From NCBI GenBank assembly GCA_934646965.1, contig CAKUEZ010000057.1, forward strand, positions 1 to 13,424: DNA of 13,424 nucleotides. Direction: 5' to 3'. The notes under the pieces are model-generated. The model was given only the letters and a program-made list of their open reading frames with translations, was not told where the DNA came from and ran no database searches. Positions 1 through 6,649 of the stretch are shown piece by piece; within the stretch, counting starts at the first letter, position 1, and every line of letters begins with the position of its first letter. This DNA comes from an uncultured Collinsella sp. Its GTDB lineage: Bacteria > Actinomycetota > Coriobacteriia > Coriobacteriales > Coriobacteriaceae. The position numbers were made by a program, and so were the translations under genes.

Positions 1-4
1 AGGC

Positions 5-1492
5 TTAGAGAAGCTTCTTGAGCTCCTCGGCAACAGCCTGGACCTGCGTGCCGATGATGACCTGGGTAGCACCCTTGTCCATCTTCATGACACCCAGAGC
101 GCCAGCCTTCTTGCAGGCAGCCTCGTCGACCAGAGCGGAATCGCCGAGCTCGAAGCGCAGGCGAGTAGCGCAGCAGTCAACGGTCTTGACGTTCTCCTTG
201 CCACCGACGGCAGCGAGAACATCAGCGGCCAGCGTGGCGAACTTCTCGTCACCGGTGGCGGAAGTGGAGACAACCTCGGCATCCTCATCCTCGCGACCAG
301 GGGTCATGAGGTTGAACTTGGTGATGGCGAAGCGGAACACCAGGTAGAAGACCACGAAGGCAGCGATGCCCAGGGGAATGATCATCCAAGTGTTGGCAGC
401 AGCCGGGAGGCTCGCGGAGAACAGGAGGTCGGTAGCGCCAGCAGAGAACATGAAACCAGCACGGAAACCAACATAGTAGGTAATGATGGTGAAGATGCCG
501 TACAGGGCAGCGTACACGACGTAGAGCGGGAAGCACAGGAACATGAAGCCGAACTCGAAGGGCTCGGTAACGCCGCAGACGAAGGCGCAGATAGCAGCGG
601 AGACAACCAGGCCGATAGCAGCCTTCTTGTTCTTAGCGGTCTGAACCATAGCCAGGGCAGCACCCGGGATACCGAACATCATGCAGGGGAAGAAGCCGGA
701 CATGTACATGCCGAGGCTCCACTTAACGTCAGCAGAGGTCTCGCCAGCCCAGAAGTGGGTCAGGTCGCCCAGGCCGATGGTGTCGAACCAGAACACGTTG
801 TTCAGAGCGTGATGCAGACCGGTCGGGATAAGCAGGCGGTTGAGGAAGGCGTAGATGCCAGCGCCGATACCGCCCATGGCGACGACGCCCTCACCCAGAG
901 CAACGAGGGCACCGAAGATGAGGGGCCACACGAAGAGCAGGACGACGGAGACGACGATGGAGACGACAGCGGTCATGATGGCGACACAACGCTTGCCGGA
1001 GAAGAAGGCCAGCCAGTCGGGCAGACGGGTGCCCTTGAACTTGTTGTAGCAGGTGCCGCCGATGACAGCAGACAGGATACCGATGAAGGAGTTGCCAGCG
1101 ATCTTGGAGAACGCAATGCCCTCGGTGGTAGCGAGCCAAGCAGTCTGAGCGTCAGCATCCATACCGCGGATGGCACCAACGACAGCAGGATCCAGGAGCT
1201 GCTGGATCATCAGGAAGGCGACGAGGCCAGCGAGGCCAGCGGTGCCATCGTGATCGTCAGCAAGGCCGACTGCGGCGCCGACTGCGAACAGCCACGCCAT
1301 TTTATCGATAAGAGCGCCACCTGCCTTGATGAGCAGGAAGCCGGCGGTATAGGCAAAACCGGTAGTGTCACCGGCAGCGCCCATGGCTGCGGGAGCGAGC
1401 AGGTAGCCCACGCCCATAAGAATACCTGCGACGGGAAGCGCCGCGACGGGAAGCATCAGCGCTTTGCCGAGCTTCTGGAGGTACTTCATCAT
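5..1492 (-). CDS. nagE: PTS permease EIICB, N-acetylglucosamine/glucose type
   Basis: A sugar-transporting phosphotransferase permease that imports and phosphorylates its substrate at the cytoplasmic membrane. The roughly 495-residue protein has a multi-spanning EIIC domain (about residues 1-400) containing the signatures RLLIPTGLHHALNN, MSGFFPCMMFGIPGAALAM and GVTEPFEF. A linker ending NLMTPGRED leads to an EIIB domain (about 412-495). The phosphorylated Cys is about residue 441 in DCCATRLR. No EIIA domain is present, so a separate EIIA must act in trans. From memory of the family, order and motifs follow NagE/NagP of the GlcNAc branch more closely than PtsG, but specificity is inferred. An upstream in-frame extension exists, but GGAGGAG lies about 8-10 bases before the ATG at 1492, and the protein from there starts MMKYLQKLGKALMLP, typical of the family. 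A second ATG follows directly at 1489. Confidence 0.9.
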   Translation of the reverse strand: MMKYLQKLGKALMLPVAALPVAGILMGVGYLLAPAAMGAAGDTTGFAYTAGFLLIKAGGALIDKMAWLFAVGAAVGLADDHDGTAGLAGLVAFLMIQQLLDPAVVGAIRGMDADAQTAWLATTEGIAFSKIAGNSFIGILSAVIGGTCYNKFKGTRLPDWLAFFSGKRCVAIMTAVVSIVVSVVLLFVWPLIFGALVALGEGVVAMGGIGAGIYAFLNRLLIPTGLHHALNNVFWFDTIGLGDLTHFWAGETSADVKWSLGMYMSGFFPCMMFGIPGAALAMVQTAKNKKAAIGLVVSAAICAFVCGVTEPFEFGFMFLCFPLYVVYAALYGIFTIITYYVGFRAGFMFSAGATDLLFSASLPAAANTWMIIPLGIAAFVVFYLVFRFAITKFNLMTPGREDEDAEVVSTSATGDEKFATLAADVLAAVGGKENVKTVDCCATRLRFELGDSALVDEAACKKAGALGVMKMDKGATQVIIGTQVQAVAEELKKLL

Positions 1493-1558
1493 ATTGGTAT
1501 CTCCTCCAACCTTTCTTTCGTTGTTTACCAACGAGTTCCATGTCCGCGCCTTCTGCAT

Positions 1559-1580
1559 ACCGGCTTCTCCGCTTGCCGGT
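1559..1580 (-). other. Leader hairpin upstream of nagE
   Basis: Perfect 6-bp arms ACCGGC and GCCGGT flank a 10-base loop, about 67 bases upstream of the nagE start and inside the likely 5' untranslated leader. On the plus strand it is followed by a short T run and would resemble a terminator, but no plus-strand gene precedes it. No antiterminator protein site was recognised. Confidence 0.35.
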
Positions 1581-1632
1581 TTTTGACGCAAACTTAGTCA
1601 ACCCAGTCCCTTTTCTCGGGTTGCTGGTATGT

Positions 1633-1662
1633 ACCGTAGCACACACCTCATTCAAACGTCCA
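1633..1662 (-). promoter_or_regulatory. Candidate nagE promoter (weak)
   Basis: On the minus strand an extended -10, TGC-TACGGT (-10 at 1638-1633), has a poor -35 (TGGACG, 1662-1657) 18 bases upstream. An overlapping alternative pairs TTTGAA (1656-1651) with TACATA (1633-1628) at 17 bases. Either would give a leader of about 130 bases. Neither is close to consensus, so placement is tentative. Confidence 0.3.
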
Positions 1663-1687
1663 CCACATTTCGTTCAAATTACTTTTT

Positions 1688-1765
1688 GGTTGCCAAACGG
1701 TTATTTTTGGCCTGTAAACGGTAGTTTCCGCAGGTAGACATGTTGCCAATCTTTCGTTACCAAAA
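1688..1765 (-). promoter_or_regulatory. Repeated TTGG(C/T)AAC motifs upstream of nagE
   Basis: On the minus strand, related motifs recur as TTTTGGTAACG (1765-1755), ATTGGCAACA (1750-1741) and TTTGGCAACC (1697-1688); a further GTTGGTAAAC lies at 1532-1523 near the start codon. The plus-strand heptamer AAACGGT occurs at 1695-1701 and 1716-1722, 21 bases (two helical turns) apart. The block sits in AT-rich DNA just upstream of the candidate promoter, where a sugar-responsive regulator would be expected to bind. The regulator is not in the window. Confidence 0.4.
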
Positions 1766-1805
1766 TAATTCTTAGTAATTTCCATTCGATTTCGGATCAA
1801 AATTG

Positions 1806-1847
1806 GTTACTACCAGATGAACAGTGGTACCACATTGTTACTACCAG
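1806..1847 (-). promoter_or_regulatory. Operator-like palindrome flanked by direct repeats
   Basis: The perfect 10-bp palindrome GTGGTACCAC (1824-1833) lies between two copies of GTTACTACCAG (1806-1816 and 1837-1847) whose starts are 31 bases apart, about three helical turns. There is no gene here, and the site is about 330 bases upstream of nagE. The central GGTACC with flanking G/C is loosely like GntR-family operators such as those bound by NagR/DasR, but it does not match that consensus. Assignment to a regulator family is only a guess. Confidence 0.4.
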
Positions 1848-1936
1848 TTGGCCTGAAATCGTTTGCGCTTTACATGAATAAAGTGGGTCATTATTTGTAT
1901 ATGGGGTGTCCGTAAAACCCACTCCCCCTTAACGCA

Positions 1937-1973
1937 AAACCCCGCCAGAACGACGTCCGTTCTGACGGGGTTT
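1937..1973 (-). terminator. Intrinsic terminator of the SurA-N-like gene
   Basis: Two 16-base arms (1937-1952 and 1958-1973) pair with one mismatch around a 5-base loop. On the minus strand the stem is followed by TTTTGCGTT. It lies about 40 bases past the stop of the gene at 2016-3107. The opposite side also carries a short T run, so it may act weakly in both directions. Confidence 0.85.
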
Positions 1974-2015
1974 ATCAGATAGATCGGCTATGCGCTCGCT
2001 AGCTCGGACAAACCT

Positions 2016-3107
2016 TTACGCAAACAGGCCGTAGATGCTGATGTTGGCCTTGGCGTACAGGCCGTTGGCGTACTCGGTCCACTTGGAGCTGGCGCTCGAG
2101 GCCTGGGACGAATACTGCTGATAGGCAGTGTAGTAGGCGGTCATGGCCTGCTTATAGGTGGCGCTATCGGCGGTAAAGGCGTCGTCGGCAAAGGCCTTGG
2201 CATAGGTGCTGTCGGCGTCCTTCCAGGTGCCCTTCGAGCTATCCCACTCATCGCCGGCAAGGTTAATGATGTAGTCGGCGTAGTCCTTGCTCGCGGTCTC
2301 CTCGTTGCCGTCAGCAGGCTCGGTCGGAGCGGTCGGCATGCTCGCGGAGGTGTCGCCCACCTTCTTCTTATAGAGCTTCTGCAGCGTCGCGGACTGGCGG
2401 ACAATCTGCTTGGCCTGGTCCTTGGACACGCCATACTGCGTGGCCATGGTCTTGTAGTCAGAAGTGCCGATGGACTCCTCGGCGTACTTCTTCATCTCCT
2501 TGGAAGAAACGGTGATGCCCTCGTCCTCGGCAGCGTCGAGCAGAATCTTGTTGCGCACGTAGGACAGGATAACGTCGGCAGAAGGAGCGGTGTAGTTGCC
2601 ATCGCTATCCTTGACGGTATCGAGGCTGTACTGGCTCTCGATGGCCTCGCGCGCGGTGATGTCACTCTTCTTGCCGTTGTAGCTATAGCTTGCCACGGTC
2701 GAGTCGAGCTGATCCTCGGTCAGGGTCGAAGAGCCAACGCCCTTGCCGCCAAAGCCACCATTGCCGATAAAGAAGCCAACCACGGCAGCGATCACGACAG
2801 CAACCACAAAGGCGGCAATCATCGTCTTCTTGTGCTTGGAAGCGTGGTCATCCTCGTCGGAATCGGCCTCGTCTTCCTCGTCCTGCGGCTCGGGCATGAG
2901 GTTCTCGTCGGCGGCGTCCGCGGCAATCTGAGCCTCCAGACGGGCGTCCTCTTCCTCGGCGGTCGTGCCGGCGGCAATGTGCTCGGCAGACGTACCGGCG
3001 ACCAAGTTGATCTTCTCTTCCTCGTCACCGTCGGGACCCTCGCCGCGTTCGATAATCTGGATGCCGTCGATCTCGTCCTTCTCGTCCTTCTTTTGAATCA
3101 GACCCAT
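2016..3107 (-). CDS. Membrane-anchored protein with SurA-N-like domain
   Basis: A 363-residue protein in three parts. Residues 1-93 are strongly acidic and low-complexity (runs of E and D), probably cytoplasmic. Residues about 96-114 form a single transmembrane segment preceded by KHKK. The rest is extracytoplasmic. Within it, about 140-250 (YNGKKSDITAREAI through ILLDAAEDEGITVSSKEMKKYAEES to QSATLQKLYKKK) resembles the helical N-terminal chaperone domain of SurA/PrsA-type foldases. No parvulin isomerase domain follows; a Pro/Thr-rich linker leads to a helical Tyr/Ser/Ala-rich tail. A role in holding secreted proteins is inferred from the domain only. The ATG at 3107 has AAGGAG nine bases upstream. 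It is flanked by terminators on both sides, so it is probably transcribed alone. Confidence 0.75.
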   Translation of the reverse strand: MGLIQKKDEKDEIDGIQIIERGEGPDGDEEEKINLVAGTSAEHIAAGTTAEEEDARLEAQIAADAADENLMPEPQDEEDEADSDEDDHASKHKKTMIAAFVVAVVIAAVVGFFIGNGGFGGKGVGSSTLTEDQLDSTVASYSYNGKKSDITAREAIESQYSLDTVKDSDGNYTAPSADVILSYVRNKILLDAAEDEGITVSSKEMKKYAEESIGTSDYKTMATQYGVSKDQAKQIVRQSATLQKLYKKKVGDTSASMPTAPTEPADGNEETASKDYADYIINLAGDEWDSSKGTWKDADSTYAKAFADDAFTADSATYKQAMTAYYTAYQQYSSQASSASSKWTEYANGLYAKANISIYGLFA

Positions 3108-3146
3108 AGTCAGTTACTCCTTGATGGGAAACAAAGTCCTCAATAG

Positions 3147-3175
3147 AATACGCCCGACGGAGCGCCGGGCGTATT
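3147..3175 (-). terminator. Terminator-like hairpin after icd
   Basis: Perfect 10-bp arms AATACGCCCG and CGGGCGTATT (3147-3156 and 3166-3175) enclose a 9-base loop. On the minus strand the T content downstream is modest (ATTCTATTG), so termination may be partial. It lies between the icd stop and the ribosome-binding site of the next gene. Confidence 0.65.
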
Positions 3176-3190
3176 GTTTCTTAGGTTATA

Positions 3191-3223
3191 CGCAAACACT
3201 TAAGTACTATTTAGGCGTTTGCG
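3191..3223 (-). other. Inverted repeat just downstream of icd
   Basis: The 7-bp arms CGCAAAC (3191-3197) and GTTTGCG (3217-3223) flank an AT-rich centre containing the palindrome ACTTAAGT. It starts 12 bases after the icd stop and precedes the GC-rich hairpin. It could be an RNA 3'-end structure or an operator for the following gene; the sequence does not decide. Confidence 0.35.
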
Positions 3224-3234
3224 GGCCATTTGCT

Positions 3235-4320
3235 TTAGGCCAGGTGCGCGATAACGGCGTCGGCGAAGGCCTGCGTGCCCACGGCGCCCTCAACGGAGCC
3301 GGTCTGGGCGCGGCGCACGTCACCGGTAACCTGCTTGCCCTCGTCGAGCGTGGCAGAGACGGCGGCACGGATGCGGTTGGCCGCGTCGTTCTCGCCCAGG
3401 TGGTCGAGCATCATCGCAGCGGAGAGGATCTCGGCCGTGGGGTTGGCGATATCCTGGCCGGCGATATCGGGCGCAGAGCCATGCGTGGCCTCGAAGATGG
3501 CGCAGTCGGCACCGATGTTGGAGCCGGGGGCCATACCCAAGCCGCCCACCAGGCCTGCGCACAAATCGCTCACGATGTCGCCGTACAGGTTGGGCAGCAC
3601 CAAGACATCGAAGTCGTTGGGGTTCTGGACCAGGCCCATGCAGGTGGCGTCAACGATCTTGTCGTTGAACTCGATATCGGGATAGTTGGCGGCCACCTCG
3701 CGCGCGACGCGCAGGAACAGGCCATCGGTCGCCTTCATGATGTTGGCCTTGTGCACGGCCGTCACCTTTTTGCGGCCGCAGCGGCGGGCATACTCAAAGG
3801 CGTACTCCACAATGCGGCGGCTCTTGGCGATAGAGATGGGCTTGATCGAGATAGCGGAATCGGCAGCAAAGGTCTTCTGGCCCGAGCGCTCGACGAGCTG
3901 CGAGAGCTCCTCAACCTCGGCAGCGCCCTCGTCGAACTCGATGCCGGCGTAGAGGTCCTCGGTGTTCTCGCGCACAATGACCAGGTCGACGTCGCGGAAA
4001 CGCGAGCCGTCGCCCGGCTGCGACAGGCAGGGGCGCACGCAGGCGTACAGGTCAAAGTGCTTGCGCAGGGCGACGTTGACGCTGCGGAAGCCCGTGCCGA
4101 CCGGCGTGGTAATGGGGCCCTTGATGGCAACCTTGGTCTCGGCGACCGCATCGAGCACGTGCTGGGGCAGTGGCGTGCCAAACTCATCCATGACGCCGGC
4201 ACCGGCCTCCTGGACGTTCCAGTTGATCTGGACACCGGTGGCCTCGACCACGCGGCGCATGGCCTGCGTAATCTCGGGACCGATACCGTCACCGGGAATC
4301 AGGACTACATCGTGCGCCAT
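3235..4320 (-). CDS. icd: NAD-type isocitrate dehydrogenase
   Basis: Oxidises and decarboxylates isocitrate to 2-oxoglutarate in the cytosol, probably feeding glutamate synthesis. At 361 residues it belongs to the compact isocitrate/isopropylmalate dehydrogenase family. Visible features: IPGDGIGPE (8-16); the substrate loop [12 protein letters not shown] (76-87) and DLYACVRP (90-97), of isocitrate rather than isopropylmalate type; Tyr in RENTEDLY (124); the catalytic Lys in HKANIMK (191); metal-binding Asps in YGDIVSD (248, 252). The nucleotide loop HGSAPDIAG carries Asp-Ile where NADP enzymes such as E. coli Icd carry Lys-Tyr, so NAD is the likely cofactor. Homoisocitrate or tartrate dehydrogenase is a less likely reading. 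The ATG follows the upstream stop by 6 bases, with GAGGAG overlapping the end of that gene; it is last in a four-gene cluster. Confidence 0.88.
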   Translation of the reverse strand: MAHDVVLIPGDGIGPEITQAMRRVVEATGVQINWNVQEAGAGVMDEFGTPLPQHVLDAVAETKVAIKGPITTPVGTGFRSVNVALRKHFDLYACVRPCLSQPGDGSRFRDVDLVIVRENTEDLYAGIEFDEGAAEVEELSQLVERSGQKTFAADSAISIKPISIAKSRRIVEYAFEYARRCGRKKVTAVHKANIMKATDGLFLRVAREVAANYPDIEFNDKIVDATCMGLVQNPNDFDVLVLPNLYGDIVSDLCAGLVGGLGMAPGSNIGADCAIFEATHGSAPDIAGQDIANPTAEILSAAMMLDHLGENDAANRIRAAVSATLDEGKQVTGDVRRAQTGSVEGAVGTQAFADAVIAHLA

Positions 4321-4326
4321 AATCTG

Positions 4327-5025
4327 TTACTCCTCGTCTTCGGCGTCGTCAGATTTTTTAACGCTAGCACGCTTCTTCTTTTTGGAGAGATCCAGGCCAA
4401 AACGTTTAACAAGCATTTCGCAAATCTCGCTCGAGCGGGCCTTGAGATAGCTGCCCTTGCCGTTCTCGGCGTCGAACTTCAGGCGCAGCGCGAGCTTCTC
4501 GGCAACCTCGGCGTCGATCTCGCCCTGGCCAAACTCGTACAGGCAGCCGAGCATGTCGCGATACTCAAGGTCGCCGTGGTAGCACTGGATGGCCTCGTCC
4601 AGGATGGGCCAGGCCTCGCGCGAACGCTCGACGCTCGTGGCGCCCCACACGCACAGCAGACGGAAGGCGGCGTAGCGCAGCGTGGAGGAAAGCTCGTCGA
4701 ACAGCGCGGTCTCGGCGCCCTCAAAGGCATCGCCCATCTGCTCGGGGCAGGTGGTGGCGAGCGCCGCCAGGGCATCGAGGGCCTCCCAACGGGTCTGAGC
4801 CTCGGGGCGGTCGAGTGCCTCGATCAGCGCGGGCACGCAGGGCACGACGCGCTGCGGGTCGCGCTCGGCCAGCAGGTGCAGCACGCGGGCGGCAAACTGG
4901 CGGATGCGGCGCGTGGGGCAGCCGAGCTCCTGGACCAGACGGTCGACGGCGTTCTCGTTCTCCTCTGCCAGCTGAAGCTGTGCCAGCTCCTCGTCGGTGA
5001 GCTGTTCGTCTTTGTTTTCTGCCAT
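4327..5025 (-). CDS. HEAT-repeat-like helical protein, unknown function
   Basis: A 232-residue soluble protein that I do not recognise as a named family. Residues 1-25 are acidic. About 26-195 are regularly spaced amphipathic helices rich in Ala, Leu and Arg, such as RIRQFAARVLHLLAER, VVPCVPALIEALDRPEAQTRWEALDALAALA and STLRYAAFRLLCVWGA, the look of HEAT/ARM repeats used as protein-binding scaffolds. The C-terminus is charged (SKKKKRASVKKS, then DDAEDEE). There are no catalytic motifs, signal peptide or membrane segments. The ATG has AGAGG just upstream, the preceding gene ends 12 bases before, and icd starts 6 bases after its stop, so translational coupling is likely. A scaffold or assembly role for its operon partners is inference. 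Confidence 0.7.
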   Translation of the reverse strand: MAENKDEQLTDEELAQLQLAEENENAVDRLVQELGCPTRRIRQFAARVLHLLAERDPQRVVPCVPALIEALDRPEAQTRWEALDALAALATTCPEQMGDAFEGAETALFDELSSTLRYAAFRLLCVWGATSVERSREAWPILDEAIQCYHGDLEYRDMLGCLYEFGQGEIDAEVAEKLALRLKFDAENGKGSYLKARSSEICEMLVKRFGLDLSKKKKRASVKKSDDAEDEE

Positions 5026-5037
5026 AGTTACCTCTTC

Positions 5038-5466
5038 TTATTTCTTAGCGTGCTTGTCAGCACCCTTGCTGTCATCGGTGACCGAGATGAGCTGTCGGTC
5101 GGCAGCGCCGTTGCGACGCGCGCGGCGGCGCTCCTCGGCGTCGCCCGCATCGGCGGCGGCGCGGTGGGCCTTGTTGACGTTAAAGACCTCGTCATGTTTG
5201 CGCCACGGGCCAACGGACTCGCCAAAGCTCATCTTAAGGCCGGCGATAAAACCGCCGAGCCAGCCGATCGGCGCAAACTGCACCAGCGGGAACAGCGAGA
5301 ACACCCAGGTCAGCAGGATGACGGCCGCCGCGCCCGCAAAGTTGGCGATCCAGTAGTCGCGCTTGGTGATGACGCGCTTTTCGCAGGCCCACTGGCCGCA
5401 CAGAAAGCCGATGTAGATCGCGAAGATAAAGAGCACCAACGCGAGCACTACAAACGTCCAGCTCAT
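5038..5466 (-). CDS. Small two-TM membrane protein, unknown function
   Basis: A 142-residue protein. Residues 5-25 (WTFVVLALVLFIFAIYIGFLCG) form one transmembrane helix and about 39-61 a second, with a short hydrophobic Gly/Pro-rich stretch (64-77) that may re-enter the membrane. Basic residues between the helices (CEKRVITKR) and a long hydrophilic C-terminus rich in Arg and Ala (EERRRARRNG) suggest both termini and loops interact with the cytosol, but topology is not certain. No family was recognised. The start at 5466 (MSWTF) is chosen over an upstream in-frame start because GAGGAG precedes it and it begins 5 bases after the stop of the dehydrogenase gene. Confidence 0.72.
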   Translation of the reverse strand: MSWTFVVLALVLFIFAIYIGFLCGQWACEKRVITKRDYWIANFAGAAAVILLTWVFSLFPLVQFAPIGWLGGFIAGLKMSFGESVGPWRKHDEVFNVNKAHRAAADAGDAEERRRARRNGAADRQLISVTDDSKGADKHAKK

Positions 5467-5471
5467 GGGCG

Positions 5472-6551
5472 CTACTCCTCGTGATGATGGCCGCAGCAGC
5501 ACTCGTGGCCGTCATCGTGGCCGTGGCCGCCGCAGCACTCGTGGTCCTCGCCGTGGTGGTGGCCACAACCGCACTCGTGGTCGTCGCCGTGCTCACCGCA
5601 ACCGCAGCCGTCCTCGTGAGCGCCGTGCTCCTCGGGGCGATACTGCGACCAGTCCAGACCGGCGGCGATGGCGTCGGCCTCCTCCTTGTAGAGCACCGTG
5701 ATGGCCTGGGTGCCCAGCTTGGCGCCACCGATGGCGTCGAGCATGTCGTAGAGCGTAAAGGCCACGTCGGCACCGGGCAGTGCGAGCTCGCGGTCGTCGG
5801 CGTAAGCGAGCGCCAGACGCAGGTCCTTAATGAAGTGCTCGACCATAAAGCCGGGCTTGTAATCGCCGTCGAGCGCCTTGGGCGCCAGGCTCTCCATGGC
5901 GCCGGACTTACCGGTGCCGCCCAGGATCATCTCGCGGGTCTTCTCCAGATCCAGGCCACTCAGCTCGGCAAATGCCATGGCATCGGCCATGCCGACCATG
6001 CAGGCGCCCAGCGACACCTGGTTGGCGAGCTTGGCCGCCTGGCCCTTGCCGGCGCCATCGAAGCAGCAGATGTTAGCCGCGAAGGTGGCAAGGATGTCGC
6101 GGACCGGCGCGATGTCGTTCTCGGTGGCGCCCACGATAGCCGTGAGCGTGCCGGCAATCGCGCCCGACTCGCCGCCGGTGACGGGGCAGTCAAACGCCAT
6201 GCGGCCGGAGACCTGGGCGGCCTCGGCAATGTCGCGCGCGAGCTCGGGCGAGCTCGTGGTGAGGTCGATCAGGATCGCGCCCGGCTTGGTGCAGGCCAGC
6301 AGGCCGTCGCCCGCCAGGTAGAGTTCCTCGACCTCGGAGGGATAGCCCACCATGGTAAAGACGACATCGGCGTTTGCCGCAGCCTCGGCCGGCGTGTCGG
6401 CCCAAGCGGCGCCGCGCTCGATAAGCGCGGCGGCCTTGGACTTGGTGCGGTTGTTGACCGTGACGGGATAGCCGGCATCCAGGATGTGGCCGGCGATGGG
6501 GGCACCCATGATTCCGGTGCCGATGAATGCGACGGAGAGCTTGTTTGCCAT
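5472..6551 (-). CDS. 3-hydroxyisobutyrate dehydrogenase-family protein with His/Cys tail
   Basis: A 359-residue NAD(P)-dependent beta-hydroxyacid dehydrogenase (3-hydroxyisobutyrate / tartronate semialdehyde reductase family). Residues 7-35 form the Rossmann entry FIGTGIMGAP with NNRT; CPVTGGESGAIAGTLTAIVG (122-141) is the substrate-binding signature; Lys174 in GAGKGQAAKLANQ is the expected catalytic Lys. The C-terminal helical domain runs to about 300. Family members usually end near there. This protein adds a tail (309-359) with 14 His and 9 Cys, made largely of three exact 12-residue units (324-335, 336-347, 348-359), which looks like a metal-binding segment. The ATG at 6551 has AAGGAAAGG upstream; an in-frame extension further upstream overlaps degV and is not used. 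Substrate cannot be read from sequence. It heads the cluster ending in icd. Confidence 0.88.
   Translation of the reverse strand: MANKLSVAFIGTGIMGAPIAGHILDAGYPVTVNNRTKSKAAALIERGAAWADTPAEAAANADVVFTMVGYPSEVEELYLAGDGLLACTKPGAILIDLTTSSPELARDIAEAAQVSGRMAFDCPVTGGESGAIAGTLTAIVGATENDIAPVRDILATFAANICCFDGAGKGQAAKLANQVSLGACMVGMADAMAFAELSGLDLEKTREMILGGTGKSGAMESLAPKALDGDYKPGFMVEHFIKDLRLALAYADDRELALPGADVAFTLYDMLDAIGGAKLGTQAITVLYKEEADAIAAGLDWSQYRPEEHGAHEDGCGCGEHGDDHECGCGHHHGEDHECCGGHGHDDGHECCCGHHHEE
5475..5582 (-). repeat. Three tandem 36-bp units encoding a 12-residue metal-binding repeat
   Basis: The units encode DHECGCGHHHGE, DHECCGGHGHDD and GHECCCGHHHEE. A degenerate 11-residue fourth unit (EDGCGCGEHGD) lies just before them. 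In DNA the plus-strand decamer GCACTCGTGG recurs at the unit spacing. Copy number could vary between strains by slippage. Confidence 0.85.
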
Positions 6552-6649
6552 GAAACCTTTCCTTTTGGGTTGGGTGTTGTTACCAGGTTGAATACTCGGC
6601 GCCAGCGTTTGGGCCGTGACTTGAGGGCGCTTGTGGGCGTAGCGCCTGT

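Noticed and set aside
755..1597. 280-codon open frame on the plus strand
   Set aside because: Antisense to the well-conserved PTS permease, with an Asp/Glu/Gln-rich composition typical of antisense frames.
1579..1601. TTGACT (minus strand, 1601-1596) as a nagE -35
   Set aside because: No acceptable -10 lies 16-18 bases downstream; that space holds CCGGCAAG.
3121..5484. 787-codon open frame on the plus strand
   Set aside because: Antisense to icd, the HEAT-like gene and the two-TM gene, all with recognisable or coherent proteins and proper ribosome-binding sites; the plus-strand translation is repetitive and matches no family.
5475..5582. Repeated GCACTCGTGG blocks as a CRISPR-like or intergenic repeat
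   Set aside because: The blocks are in frame inside a coding region and encode a regular 12-residue repeat; there are no unique spacers.
6626..6646. GGCGCT/AGCGCC hairpin just after degV as a terminator
   Set aside because: Only 6 bp with a 9-base loop and no T run on the minus strand, so it does not support a transcript end.
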